A DNA stretch of 31,783 nt from JADCCX01 sp031431475 (GTDB lineage: Bacteria; Pseudomonadota; Alphaproteobacteria; Rhizobiales; Beijerinckiaceae): contig JANPDL010000010.1 of assembly GCA_031431475.1 (NCBI GenBank), positions 1 through 31,783 on the forward strand. Direction: 5' to 3'. A program made the position numbers and the translations under genes. This document shows, piece by piece, positions 24,532 through 31,783 of the stretch. Numbering within the stretch: position 1 is the stretch's first letter; the number at the start of each line of letters is the position of its first letter. The notes under the pieces were generated by a model that worked only from the letters and a program-made list of their open reading frames with translations, ran no database searches and was not told where the DNA came from.

Positions 24532-25836
24532 TCAGGCCTTTGGACGCAGATCGATGACACGCTTCGCCTTGCCTTGCGAACGCTCGATAGCCTCGGGCGA
24601 CAGCACTGTGACCTTGGCCGAAATGCCGATGGTTGCCTTGATGCGGTTGGCCAGCAAGCGCCCTGCTTCAGCCGCAGCCCGCTCCTGCGAGGGCCGCATC
24701 TCGACCTTCACCTCCATCTCGTCCATGCGGCCCTCGCGGGTCAGCACGATCTGGTAGTGGGCAGAGAGCGCATCAAGCTGAAGCAGCTTCTCCTCGATCT
24801 GCGTGGGAAAGATATTGACGCCACGCACGATCATCATGTCGTCGGTGCGGCCCGTCACCTTTTCCATGCGCCGCATGCTGCGCGCGGTTCCTGGCAGCAG
24901 CCGGGTCAGATCACGCGTGCGGTAGCGGATGATCGGCATCGCTTCCTTGGTCAGCGAGGTGAAGACCAGTTCACCCTTTTGGCCATCAGGCAATACGGCT
25001 CCCGTGTCTGGATCGATGATCTCGGGATAGAAATGGTCTTCCCAGATGTGCAGCCCGTCTTTCGTCTCCACGCACTCATTGGCGACGCCGGGGCCGATGA
25101 CTTCAGAAAGCCCGTAGATATCAACCGCATGCATATCGAAGGCTTCTTCGATTTCGCCTCGCATGGCATTGGTCCAGGGCTCTGCACCGAAGATACCAAG
25201 TTTGAGCGAGGTCTTGCGCGGATCGACGCCCTGCTTCTTGAACTCGTCAAGGATCGCCAGTGAGTAGCTCGGCGTCACCATGATGATATCGGGCCGGAAA
25301 TCCTGGATCAGCTGCACCTGCCGTTCCGTCATGCCGCCTGAAATCGGGATGACTGTGCAGCCCAGCTGCTCCGCGCCGTAATGCGCACCCAGACCTCCGG
25401 TGAAGAGTCCATAGCCATAGGAAATATGGCAGATCATGCCGGCCCGTGCGCCCGAGGCCCGCATGGAGCGAGCCATCACATCGGCCCACATAGACACGTC
25501 ATTCGCGGTGTATCCAACCACGGTCGGTTTGCCGGTGGTGCCGGATGAGGCATGCACGCGCGTGACCTGTTCGCGTGGTACAGCGAACATCCCGAAGGGG
25601 TAATTGTCACGCAGGTCAGCCTTTGTCGTGAACGGGAACCTCGCCAGATCGCCCAGTGTCTTGCAATCATCAGGATGTATGCCCACCGCGTCAAAGCTGA
25701 GGCGATAATGCGGGACGTTGTCATAGGCGCGCTTCAGGCTGGTCTTGAGGCGTGAGAGCTGCAGCGCCGCAATTTCGTCGCGCGAGGCGATCTCAATGGG
25801 ATCGAGCGAGGAGCGGGGAGGGGTCAGGTCAAGCAT
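24532..25836 (-). CDS. paaK: Phenylacetate-CoA ligase PaaK
   Basis: 434-residue AMP-forming ligase that activates phenylacetate to phenylacetyl-CoA with ATP and CoA, the first step of the pathway in the cytoplasm. The P-loop-like motif SSGTTGKPT is at 97-105. Other family blocks are YGYGLFTGGLGAHYGAE, SYSLAILDEF, IYGLSEVIGPGVA, RYRTRDLTRLLPG and RTDDMMIVRGVNIFPTQIEE, with the C-terminal QGKAKRV lysine region. Length and order are normal. ATG 25836 lies 6 bp after the paaI stop. No strong ribosome-binding site is visible, so coupling to paaI is likely. Confidence 0.96.
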   Translation of the reverse strand: MLDLTPPRSSLDPIEIASRDEIAALQLSRLKTSLKRAYDNVPHYRLSFDAVGIHPDDCKTLGDLARFPFTTKADLRDNYPFGMFAVPREQVTRVHASSGTTGKPTVVGYTANDVSMWADVMARSMRASGARAGMICHISYGYGLFTGGLGAHYGAEQLGCTVIPISGGMTERQVQLIQDFRPDIIMVTPSYSLAILDEFKKQGVDPRKTSLKLGIFGAEPWTNAMRGEIEEAFDMHAVDIYGLSEVIGPGVANECVETKDGLHIWEDHFYPEIIDPDTGAVLPDGQKGELVFTSLTKEAMPIIRYRTRDLTRLLPGTARSMRRMEKVTGRTDDMMIVRGVNIFPTQIEEKLLQLDALSAHYQIVLTREGRMDEMEVKVEMRPSQERAAAEAGRLLANRIKATIGISAKVTVLSPEAIERSQGKAKRVIDLRPKA

Positions 25837-25842
25837 GGCGGT

Positions 25843-26280
25843 TCACGCAGTTGGCAAGAGGGACCCGGGAACCATGCGCGAATGGCCACGGAACTCGGCA
25901 ATGATGTTTCCGGCCTCATCCTTGACCGTGACATCAGTGATGCCGGCGCGCTCACCGCGCTGGCGTTCAACCGCTTCGGCGATCAGGCGCATGCCGAGCC
26001 TGCCCGGCGCGATGTAAGCGACGGAACATTGCTGCGCTACGCTGCGCGGGCCATGACTGTTGCAGGCAAAGGCAAAAGCGCTGTCAGCCAGCGTGAAGAT
26101 GAAGCCGCCGTGGCATGTGCCATGACCGTTGGTCATTCCTTCCGTTACTGTCATCGCAATGGTGGCTCGTCCGGGCGCAACGGAGACCAGTTCCATGCCA
26201 AGGCTCTGTGTGGTCTTGTCTTCTGCCCAAAGAGACTTGGCACAGATCTGTGCGATGTCTTCCTTCGAGAGTTTGCTCAT
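25843..26280 (-). CDS. paaI: Hydroxyphenylacetyl-CoA thioesterase PaaI
   Basis: 145-residue hotdog-fold thioesterase. PaaI proteins hydrolyse aberrant ring-hydroxylated phenylacetyl-CoA and related dead-end thioesters, freeing CoA. The catalytic region NGHGTCHGGFIFTLADSAFAFA is at 51-72, with HGG at 57-59 and the probable nucleophile or base Asp66. I chose ATG 26280 (MSKLSKEDI) because AGGGG precedes it by 5 nt. A GTG at 26286 overlapping the paaG stop is an alternative adding two residues. It lies between paaG and paaK in the operon. Confidence 0.93.
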   Translation of the reverse strand: MSKLSKEDIAQICAKSLWAEDKTTQSLGMELVSVAPGRATIAMTVTEGMTNGHGTCHGGFIFTLADSAFAFACNSHGPRSVAQQCSVAYIAPGRLGMRLIAEAVERQRGERAGITDVTVKDEAGNIIAEFRGHSRMVPGSLLPTA

Positions 26281-26282
26281 GC

Positions 26283-27074
26283 TCACCCCTGCCCCGTGAA
26301 TTTCGGCGGACGCTTCTTCATGAACGCAGCGACACCTTCAGCATAATCATCAGTGAAGCCGAGAGCCCGCTGACCATCGCGCTCAAGATCGAGCTGCGCA
26401 TCAAGCGTATTGGTGGCAGCCGCATGAACCGCACGCTTGATCATGGCGAGCGCCTGCGTGGGCTGCGCCGCAAGTTGCTGCGCCAGAGCACGCGCGTCTG
26501 TCATCAGCTGTTCGTCATCCACTGCTTTCCAGATCAGTCCCCACTGCGCCGCCTGCTCGGCTGACAGAGGCTCAGCCAGCATGGCCAGCGCCTTGGCGCG
26601 GGCCTCACCCAGCAGATGCGTCAGCGTCCAGGTGCCGCCTGAATCCGGCATGAGGCCAATCTTTGCGAAGGATTGGATGAACTTTGCAGATTTCGCAGCA
26701 AGCACGATGTCACCATGCAGGGCGAGATTAGCGCCCGCGCCGGCAGCAACGCCATTGACCGCGACGATAATCGGCTTGGGCATGGCGCGCATCTGCCGCA
26801 CGAGCGGGTTGTAGCGATCTTCAAGGCTTTCACCGAGATCGCGTCGTTCAGTGCTTGGTGCAACAGCCCGATCCGAGAGGTCCTGACCGGCGCAGAACCC
26901 CCGGCCTGCACCGGTCAGAAGGATCGCACGGCAGGCAGGTTCCTTATCTGCTTTGTTCAGCGCATCCCGCAGCGCACCATGCATCTCGACAGTGAAGCTG
27001 TTCAGCCTGTCAGGCCGGTTGAGCGTGATTATCATCACCCCGCCGCCGCGTTCCACGAGCACGGTATCGCTCAT
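26283..27074 (-). CDS. paaG: 1,2-epoxyphenylacetyl-CoA isomerase PaaG
   Basis: 263-residue crotonase-fold enzyme that isomerises ring-1,2-epoxyphenylacetyl-CoA to oxepin-CoA and later shifts double bonds in the linear product. CAGQDLS (61-67) and the oxyanion-hole block AAGAGANLALHGD (110-122) are typical, and MPDSGGTW contains the probable catalytic Asp144. I chose ATG 27074 (MSDTVLVERGGG), preceded by GGGAGACGAGAGC, over the upstream in-frame start at 27116, whose extra 14 residues do not look conserved. It is the first gene of the minus-strand operon, divergent from paaN. Confidence 0.94.
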   Translation of the reverse strand: MSDTVLVERGGGVMIITLNRPDRLNSFTVEMHGALRDALNKADKEPACRAILLTGAGRGFCAGQDLSDRAVAPSTERRDLGESLEDRYNPLVRQMRAMPKPIIVAVNGVAAGAGANLALHGDIVLAAKSAKFIQSFAKIGLMPDSGGTWTLTHLLGEARAKALAMLAEPLSAEQAAQWGLIWKAVDDEQLMTDARALAQQLAAQPTQALAMIKRAVHAAATNTLDAQLDLERDGQRALGFTDDYAEGVAAFMKKRPPKFTGQG

Positions 27075-27139
27075 GCTCTCGTCTCCCTGACAGGGTGCAA
27101 CTGGTTGCGCCCGCAACTTTTTTCTTCATCAAGACTTGC

Positions 27140-27165
27140 ATTCCTTGACCGTGTGGTCAATGAAT
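27140..27165. promoter_or_regulatory. Palindromic operator candidate between paaG and paaN
   Basis: TTGACC (27145-27150) and GGTCAA (27155-27160) are perfect arms around GTGT. The symmetry extends outward to ATTC (27140-27143) and GAAT (27162-27165) with a single mismatched pair. It lies in the 136-bp divergent spacer, 66 bp before paaG and 46 bp before paaN. Its shape is right for a TetR dimer, so PaaR from this cluster is the natural candidate (inference). Confidence 0.65.
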
Positions 27166-27210
27166 ATCTCAACATCCGTTCAAACGGGTTTTGTCCTGAG
27201 GAGGACAGCC

Positions 27211-28872
27211 ATGGCCGATTTTGCAGTCAAGCATGCAGCACTTCTGGAGCGCGCCCTTCAGGCTATCACCGAGCGCACCTACTGGAGCGCATATCCCGAG
27301 AATCCCTCTCCCAAGATCTACGGCGAAACCGCAAAAGACGAACAGGAGGTGGCCTTCAAGACTCTGCTAGGCAAGCCTTTCCTGATGCAGGGTCATCCGT
27401 CAGATCTCCCCCCAGTTGGCGACGAGGTCTCGCCCTTCGGCCCTAAACTCGCCGTTACTTATCCCTCGGCAAAGCTGAAAACGCTGGTCGAGGCGTCGAT
27501 TAACGCAGGTGACAGGTGGGATGAAGCTACTCCCGAGACCCGCGCAGGCGTGCTGCTGGAAATCATCGAGCGCCTGAACAAGAATTCCTTTCTCATCGCC
27601 AGTGCTGTTTCGTTGACATCGGGACAGGCCTTCATGATGGCCTTTCAGGCCGGTGGACCCCATGCACAGGATCGCGCTCTGGAAGCCGTGGCCTATGCCG
27701 TGTGCGAACAACGCCGCGTGCCTGCTCCAGCGCGATGGGAAAAGCCGCAGGGCAAGGGTGATCCCATCCGCCTCGACAAGGCATGGAAGACCATCCCGCG
27801 AGGCGTTGGCCTTGTCATCGGCTGTGCGACCTTCCCGACGTGGAACACCTATCCCGGTCTCTTCGCTTCGCTGGCGACAGGCAACAGCGTCATCGTCAAG
27901 CCGCACCCGGCAGCGATCCTGCCTGCCGCGATCACCGTCAGCATCGCGCGTGATGTCATGAGGGAAGCGGGCTTCGATCCTAATCTCGTTCTGCTGGCTC
28001 CTGATACGGCAGCCAAGCCGATCACCATGAAGCTCGCCACAATGCCCGAGATCGAGATCATCGATTACACCGGGTCCTCGCAATTCGGCCAATGGCTGCG
28101 CGACAACGTGGGTGAAAAGCAGCTTTATTCCGAAGAGGCCGGTGTCAATGCCATCGCCATCACGGCAGCGCCAGACTTCCGCGCGATGTGTGACAACATT
28201 GCATTCTCGCTGTCGCTCTATTCCGGCCAGATGTGCACGGCGCCGCAGAATATCTTCGTTCCAAAAAAAGGCATCAACTCCGATGAAGGCCGCAAGACTT
28301 TCGATGAAGTAGGCACAGGCATCGCTGCCGCCATCGACCGGCTTCTGGGCGATCCCGGACGTGCACAGGCGATCCTGGGCGCGATCCAGAGCCCGGCGAC
28401 GCTGCGACGCATCAAGGATGCCCGCAAGCTCGGCAAGGTGGTGCGCGATTCAGGCTCTATTGATGGTACGGGTGAAGCGCGGATCGCAACGCCGCTGCTG
28501 GTCGCAGTGGATGGCAAGGACGAGGCCGCTTATGGCGAAGAGCGTTTCGGCCCCATCGCTTTCCTCGTGGCCTGCAAGGATGAGCAGGACGCAGTTCTGC
28601 GCGCGTCGCTTACCATCTTCACCTTCGGTGCCATCACTGCAGCGCTCTATGCGATGGACGAAAAGATCATTGCCTTTGCAGAGAAGGCCTTTGGCCGCGC
28701 GGGGGTCAATCTCTCGGTCAATCTTGTCGGCAACATCTTCGTCAACCAGTCCGCCGCCTTTTCGGATTTCCACGCGACGGGAGCCAATCCCGCCGCCAAT
28801 GCTGCGCTGACCGATGCGGCTTTCGTCACCAACCGCTTCCGCGTCGTCGCTGTGCGCAAGATGGTGACGTGA
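27211..28872 (+). CDS. paaN: Phenylacetic acid degradation protein PaaN (aldehyde dehydrogenase)
   Basis: 553-residue aldehyde-dehydrogenase-family protein of the PaaN type, proposed to act at the ring-opening stage of phenylacetate degradation by oxidising the semialdehyde. Visible features are ERTYWSAYPENPSPK near the N-terminus, TSGQAFMMAFQAGGPHAQDR, cofactor-site Lys230 in VIVKPHPAA, DYTGSSQFG (285-293), Glu308/309 and the catalytic Cys342 in GQMCTAP. Unlike E. coli PaaZ (about 680 residues) it has no C-terminal MaoC-type hydratase domain. I chose ATG 27211 because GAGGAGGAC is located directly upstream; the frame extends 25 codons further but through the operator. It is transcribed away from paaG. 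Confidence 0.92.
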   Translation: MADFAVKHAALLERALQAITERTYWSAYPENPSPKIYGETAKDEQEVAFKTLLGKPFLMQGHPSDLPPVGDEVSPFGPKLAVTYPSAKLKTLVEASINAGDRWDEATPETRAGVLLEIIERLNKNSFLIASAVSLTSGQAFMMAFQAGGPHAQDRALEAVAYAVCEQRRVPAPARWEKPQGKGDPIRLDKAWKTIPRGVGLVIGCATFPTWNTYPGLFASLATGNSVIVKPHPAAILPAAITVSIARDVMREAGFDPNLVLLAPDTAAKPITMKLATMPEIEIIDYTGSSQFGQWLRDNVGEKQLYSEEAGVNAIAITAAPDFRAMCDNIAFSLSLYSGQMCTAPQNIFVPKKGINSDEGRKTFDEVGTGIAAAIDRLLGDPGRAQAILGAIQSPATLRRIKDARKLGKVVRDSGSIDGTGEARIATPLLVAVDGKDEAAYGEERFGPIAFLVACKDEQDAVLRASLTIFTFGAITAALYAMDEKIIAFAEKAFGRAGVNLSVNLVGNIFVNQSAAFSDFHATGANPAANAALTDAAFVTNRFRVVAVRKMVT

Positions 28873-29101
28873 TCGACAGAACCAGTTTTAAAAAACGCTC
28901 CGCAGAAGTCTGCTGCACAGGATGCACAAGGCTAAGCCGTAAATGTCTGCTTTTGCGCAAGGAATTCGTCAACCATAGCGCATAATGATTGCGTTCTGGC
29001 ACCAGCTTTAAACCGTTCATTAGCCATATTCAGCCATGCTGCCGTTGCGTCAGGTGATCCGCGTTCCGTGATCGCCGCGCAGCTATGGGTGAGTTGAGTA
29101 C
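28873..29101 (+). other. Intergenic region before the adhesin gene
   Basis: 229 bp without a convincing gene. It contains a small perfect palindrome GCAGA-AG-TCTGC (28902-28913) and a -10-like CATAAT (28981-28986), but no -35 at a suitable distance. No intrinsic terminator for paaN was recognised. Confidence 0.5.
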
Positions 29102-31783
29102 ATGTCCAGAAACGGCGGCGAGCGTTTGGCGTCACTTCTCACGGGAGGCAAAGCCGCAGGTGAGCCGCAGAGCCTGGCGGTTCATTCCTCCACCATTCGC
29201 GATCTGGTCGACGGCTCAATCATGCTAGAGCGCGCCTCGGATGATACTGTCATCCTTGTTGCACCTGATGGCACAAGACAGCAGCTTTCACCGGAGCAAA
29301 CCGCTGACCTCGCGTTGGCATTGCTGCGCGCATCGACAGAGAATGGTGGCGACCATGATCTGCTCATCCGGCTCCATTCCATCACGGCCGCCCGCAATTT
29401 CGTCACGGAAGTCGCCGAGCCACAAACGCGTCCCGGACCATCCGTCCTGATCGCGGAGATGCGCGACGGGAATGCCGATCCCGTTACGCCTCAGCGGCTT
29501 GACCCGCTGATTGATCCGCAGGGCAATCCCGGTATCGATATTCCCCAGCCTGAGTTTCGTTCGATTCAGGGATTGCAAAACCCCGACAATGCCCAGTTCC
29601 GAACGGGTTACACCACGGGCTTCATCGGGCCAGGCCGCGGGCATCTCGATGGTCTTCCAGATGAGGACCTGAAGTTTCGCAACAGTTTCCGCCGTGGTCT
29701 CACCATCCTCGACATCAGCGAACAGGCCACGCCTCTGGCCGGCGATATCGGCGACAAACCTGCAGTCGATGGGGCAGATCAGGGGGCTTTTGCCGCGCTG
29801 CAAACTGGCTTGCTTTACGAGACTGGCTTTGTAGGGCCCAGCATCAACCATCTGGCACCTCTGCTGAATGAGGATTACCGGTTTGGTGAGATCGCACCGC
29901 GTGAGTTAGGTGGCGGGCGAGTAGACGACTTGCTGCGGGGCCAGGAGCCCTCACCGATTCCAGTACCTGTGCAGGTGCTGGCAATCAGCGTTCTGGAAGA
30001 TCAGCCAATTGGCGGAACGATCTTTCCCGACGGGATTCCATCGGGCGGCACAATTCGCGATCTGGTCATCACAGACCAGCCACCGATCGGGACGGTAACG
30101 ATCGATATTGATGGCAATTTCACGATTGCCGCGCCGACCCATTTTTCGGGCCTGCTGGTCTTCTCCTACAGCTATTTTGACGGGACAGACACGGAACGCA
30201 CCACGACGGTTGCGGTCGTCGTCACGCCTGTGGTCGATGCTCCCTCCATCAGCGCAGGCATCGGCGCGTTCATGGCGAATGAGGACAGCACGCTGGTTCT
30301 GTCCGGCCTTTCAGCCGAACTCGTGGACCGCGACGGATCCGAAATGCTGACGCGGATCGCAATTGAGGGCGTTCCGCCCGGCGCGCGTTTCGTCGATGGT
30401 TCAGGCAACCCGCTGGGAACCGATACCGGCTCGGGTATCTGGACCTTCGCGCCCGGCGAGATCGAACAGGCTCATATTGTTCCAGACACCCATGTCTCGG
30501 GCGTGTTCAGCCTGACATTGCGCGTCACATCCACCGAAAACGCCAATAGCCAGTCTGCAACGGTCTCGGCCCCCTTCACCGTGACCATTGTGCCAGTGGC
30601 TGATGCCCCGGCGCCGTCCGTTGGTACCGGAGCCTTTGTCGGCACCGAGGATCAGTCCATCGCACTGGCAGGTTTCACGGCTGGCCTTGTGGATCAGGAC
30701 GGTTCCGAAGTGCTGGTTTCTGTCACCATCACCCAGGTTCCAGCGGGTAGCTCCTTCGTAGACGGGTCAGGCAATCCGGTTGGCATTAACACCGGTGGCG
30801 GTATCTGGTCTTTCACACCAGCCGAACTGGCAATCCTGCATTTCATCGCGCCTCTGCATGTGGCGGATATATTCGACATGCAGCTCATCGCAACATCGCG
30901 CGAAACCGCCAATGGTGACACTGCGACCAGCACCCTGCCATTCCGCGTGACCACGACGCCCGTTGCCGACGCGCCCGGAGTGACGGTTGGTGCAGGAGCC
31001 TTCTCCGGTGAAGAAGACACGCACATTGCCTTGCCTGGCCTGTCCGCAGCCCTCGTGGATCGTGATGGCTCGGAAACCATGGCTTCCGTAAGGATCACTG
31101 GCGTTCCGCCCGGCAGTGTCTTCACTGATGCTGGGGGAACCCCGGTTGGTGCTGACAATGGTGACGGCACGTGGTCTTTCACAGCGACGCAGTTGAGCGG
31201 TCTGCAGTTTCAGCCTCCCGCGCATCTGCACGGCGTGTTCAACCTGACGCTGGAAGCCATCTCGCGTGAAACCGCCACGGGCGGGACAGCGACAACCAGC
31301 ATGCCTTTCACGATCACGGTTGACGCACAGGCAGATGCGCCTGTTGTTCCAGCCGGATCGGCAACGGTCAACGAAGACACGTTGACGGTGATTGGCGCGG
31401 GCATCAGCTACGGCCTCGTCGACCAGGATGGATCGGAATCCGTTACGGCGGTACGCATTATTGGATTTCCTTCCGGCGCTACGATCAGTATGCCACTGAT
31501 CGGCGGCGCAATCGTCACCGCTGTTCCCGGCGGCTACGTGATCACAGGACCCGCCACTGATATTCGCGCTACCCTGAACGGGCTGGCGTTTCAGGCTCCG
31601 CCCAATAGCGACGGTGATGTCATACTGACGGTCTCGGTCACGACGACGGATGCAGACAGTTCGACCGCCACCGCGAGCAATACCTACACGCTCAATGTCT
31701 CTGCCATCGCCGACGCACCGACAGTATCCGGCTCTGCCAGCGGCAATGAAGACACGGTGATCGCTGTTCCGATCACGGTTGCT
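29102..31783 (+). CDS. Giant repeat protein, probable type I-secreted adhesin (5' part)
   Basis: The frame is open from ATG 29102 to the window end (894 codons), so the protein is partial here. It has no signal peptide, as expected for type I-secreted RTX/Bap-like adhesins. Residues 1-285 are a distinct N-terminal region containing two copies of TGF(I/V)GP...HL...L..ED..F (about 172-193 and 241-262). Residues about 288-377 form one Ig/cadherin-like domain. From residue 378, 122-residue repeats follow (boundary motif ADAP, core LVDxDGSE, VPxG, GxWxF). The domain type is inferred from these patterns, and the export signal and RTX motifs would lie beyond the window. It is unrelated to the paa cluster. 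The start has only a weak GGTGAG-like site. Confidence 0.85.
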   Translation, partial: MSRNGGERLASLLTGGKAAGEPQSLAVHSSTIRDLVDGSIMLERASDDTVILVAPDGTRQQLSPEQTADLALALLRASTENGGDHDLLIRLHSITAARNFVTEVAEPQTRPGPSVLIAEMRDGNADPVTPQRLDPLIDPQGNPGIDIPQPEFRSIQGLQNPDNAQFRTGYTTGFIGPGRGHLDGLPDEDLKFRNSFRRGLTILDISEQATPLAGDIGDKPAVDGADQGAFAALQTGLLYETGFVGPSINHLAPLLNEDYRFGEIAPRELGGGRVDDLLRGQEPSPIPVPVQVLAISVLEDQPIGGTIFPDGIPSGGTIRDLVITDQPPIGTVTIDIDGNFTIAAPTHFSGLLVFSYSYFDGTDTERTTTVAVVVTPVVDAPSISAGIGAFMANEDSTLVLSGLSAELVDRDGSEMLTRIAIEGVPPGARFVDGSGNPLGTDTGSGIWTFAPGEIEQAHIVPDTHVSGVFSLTLRVTSTENANSQSATVSAPFTVTIVPVADAPAPSVGTGAFVGTEDQSIALAGFTAGLVDQDGSEVLVSVTITQVPAGSSFVDGSGNPVGINTGGGIWSFTPAELAILHFIAPLHVADIFDMQLIATSRETANGDTATSTLPFRVTTTPVADAPGVTVGAGAFSGEEDTHIALPGLSAALVDRDGSETMASVRITGVPPGSVFTDAGGTPVGADNGDGTWSFTATQLSGLQFQPPAHLHGVFNLTLEAISRETATGGTATTSMPFTITVDAQADAPVVPAGSATVNEDTLTVIGAGISYGLVDQDGSESVTAVRIIGFPSGATISMPLIGGAIVTAVPGGYVITGPATDIRATLNGLAFQAPPNSDGDVILTVSVTTTDADSSTATASNTYTLNVSAIADAPTVSGSASGNEDTVIAVPITVA
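30233..31783 (+). repeat. In-frame tandem repeats of 366 bp in the adhesin gene
   Basis: The unit boundary (V/A)DAP recurs at 30233, 30599, 30965, 31331 and 31709, giving periods of 366, 366, 366 and 378 bp (122, 122, 122 and 126 residues). Within units GAF...EDxxIALxGL, LVDxDGSE, GxWxF and SxExA recur. The fifth unit is cut by the window end. The units differ at many positions, so they are old duplications or are diversifying. Confidence 0.9.

Noticed and set aside
24445..25263. A 272-codon plus-strand frame opposite paaR and paaK
   Set aside because: It spans two genes on the other strand, has shadow-type composition, and has no ribosome-binding site.
27136..27210. An upstream start for PaaN at 27136
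   Set aside because: It would place the start inside the palindromic operator region. ATG 27211 has GAGGAGGAC directly upstream and gives the family N-terminus.
27211..28872. Naming the divergent dehydrogenase PaaZ
   Set aside because: The protein lacks the C-terminal hydratase domain and has the PaaN-specific N-terminal and FQAGGPHAQDR blocks.

Overview
The window looks like chromosomal DNA of an alphaproteobacterium, most likely a member of the Hyphomicrobiales (Rhizobiales). The case rests on an aapJQMP general L-amino-acid ABC transporter, purL followed by bolA, fairly high GC, and GCTAnA-type start-proximal promoter elements resembling the Caulobacter housekeeping consensus. The genus cannot be fixed from sequence reading alone.

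Region 1 (1-7811) is an amino-acid uptake locus of unusual design. Four tandem copies of the periplasmic binding protein gene aapJ (the first lacking its 5' third) stand in front of one aapQ-aapM-aapP permease/ATPase set. A strong intrinsic terminator separates the binding-protein array from the permease genes. The first 103 bases are AT-rich, contain two palindromes and end in a 7-bp tandem repeat exactly where homology to aapJ begins. AapM carries about 120 extra residues compared with the family as I know it.

Region 2 (7812-16581) holds housekeeping genes (mutS, purL, bolA, xerC) interrupted between mutS and purL by an accessory patch: a Phd-type antitoxin, a PIN-domain toxin, a solitary HigA-like regulator and an AT-richer membrane protein. 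mutS and purL both have GCTAAAGCC exactly 5 nt before a start codon that has no Shine-Dalgarno sequence, and xerC has a variant at the same distance. A 41-bp inverted repeat lies between the divergent xerC and priA genes.

Region 3 (16582-19398) is priA plus a small secreted protein of unknown function.

Region 4 (19399-28872) is an aerobic phenylacetate (phenylacetyl-CoA) catabolic cluster. On the minus strand the order is paaG-paaI-paaK-paaR(TetR)-paaX-paaA-paaB-paaC-paaD-paaE, and paaN is divergent on the plus strand. PaaK makes phenylacetyl-CoA, PaaABC(D)E epoxidises the ring, PaaG isomerises the epoxide to the oxepin, and PaaN is the probable ring-opening-stage aldehyde dehydrogenase. Two local repressors (TetR-type and PaaX) sit inside the operon, and a TTGACC/GGTCAA palindrome lies in the divergent promoter region. 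The oxepin-CoA hydratase domain and paaF/H/J are not in the window.

Region 5 (29102-31783, running off the end) is the N-terminal 894 codons of a giant probable type-I-secreted adhesin with 122-residue tandem Ig/cadherin-like repeats. No tRNA, rRNA, CRISPR array or intact insertion sequence was seen.
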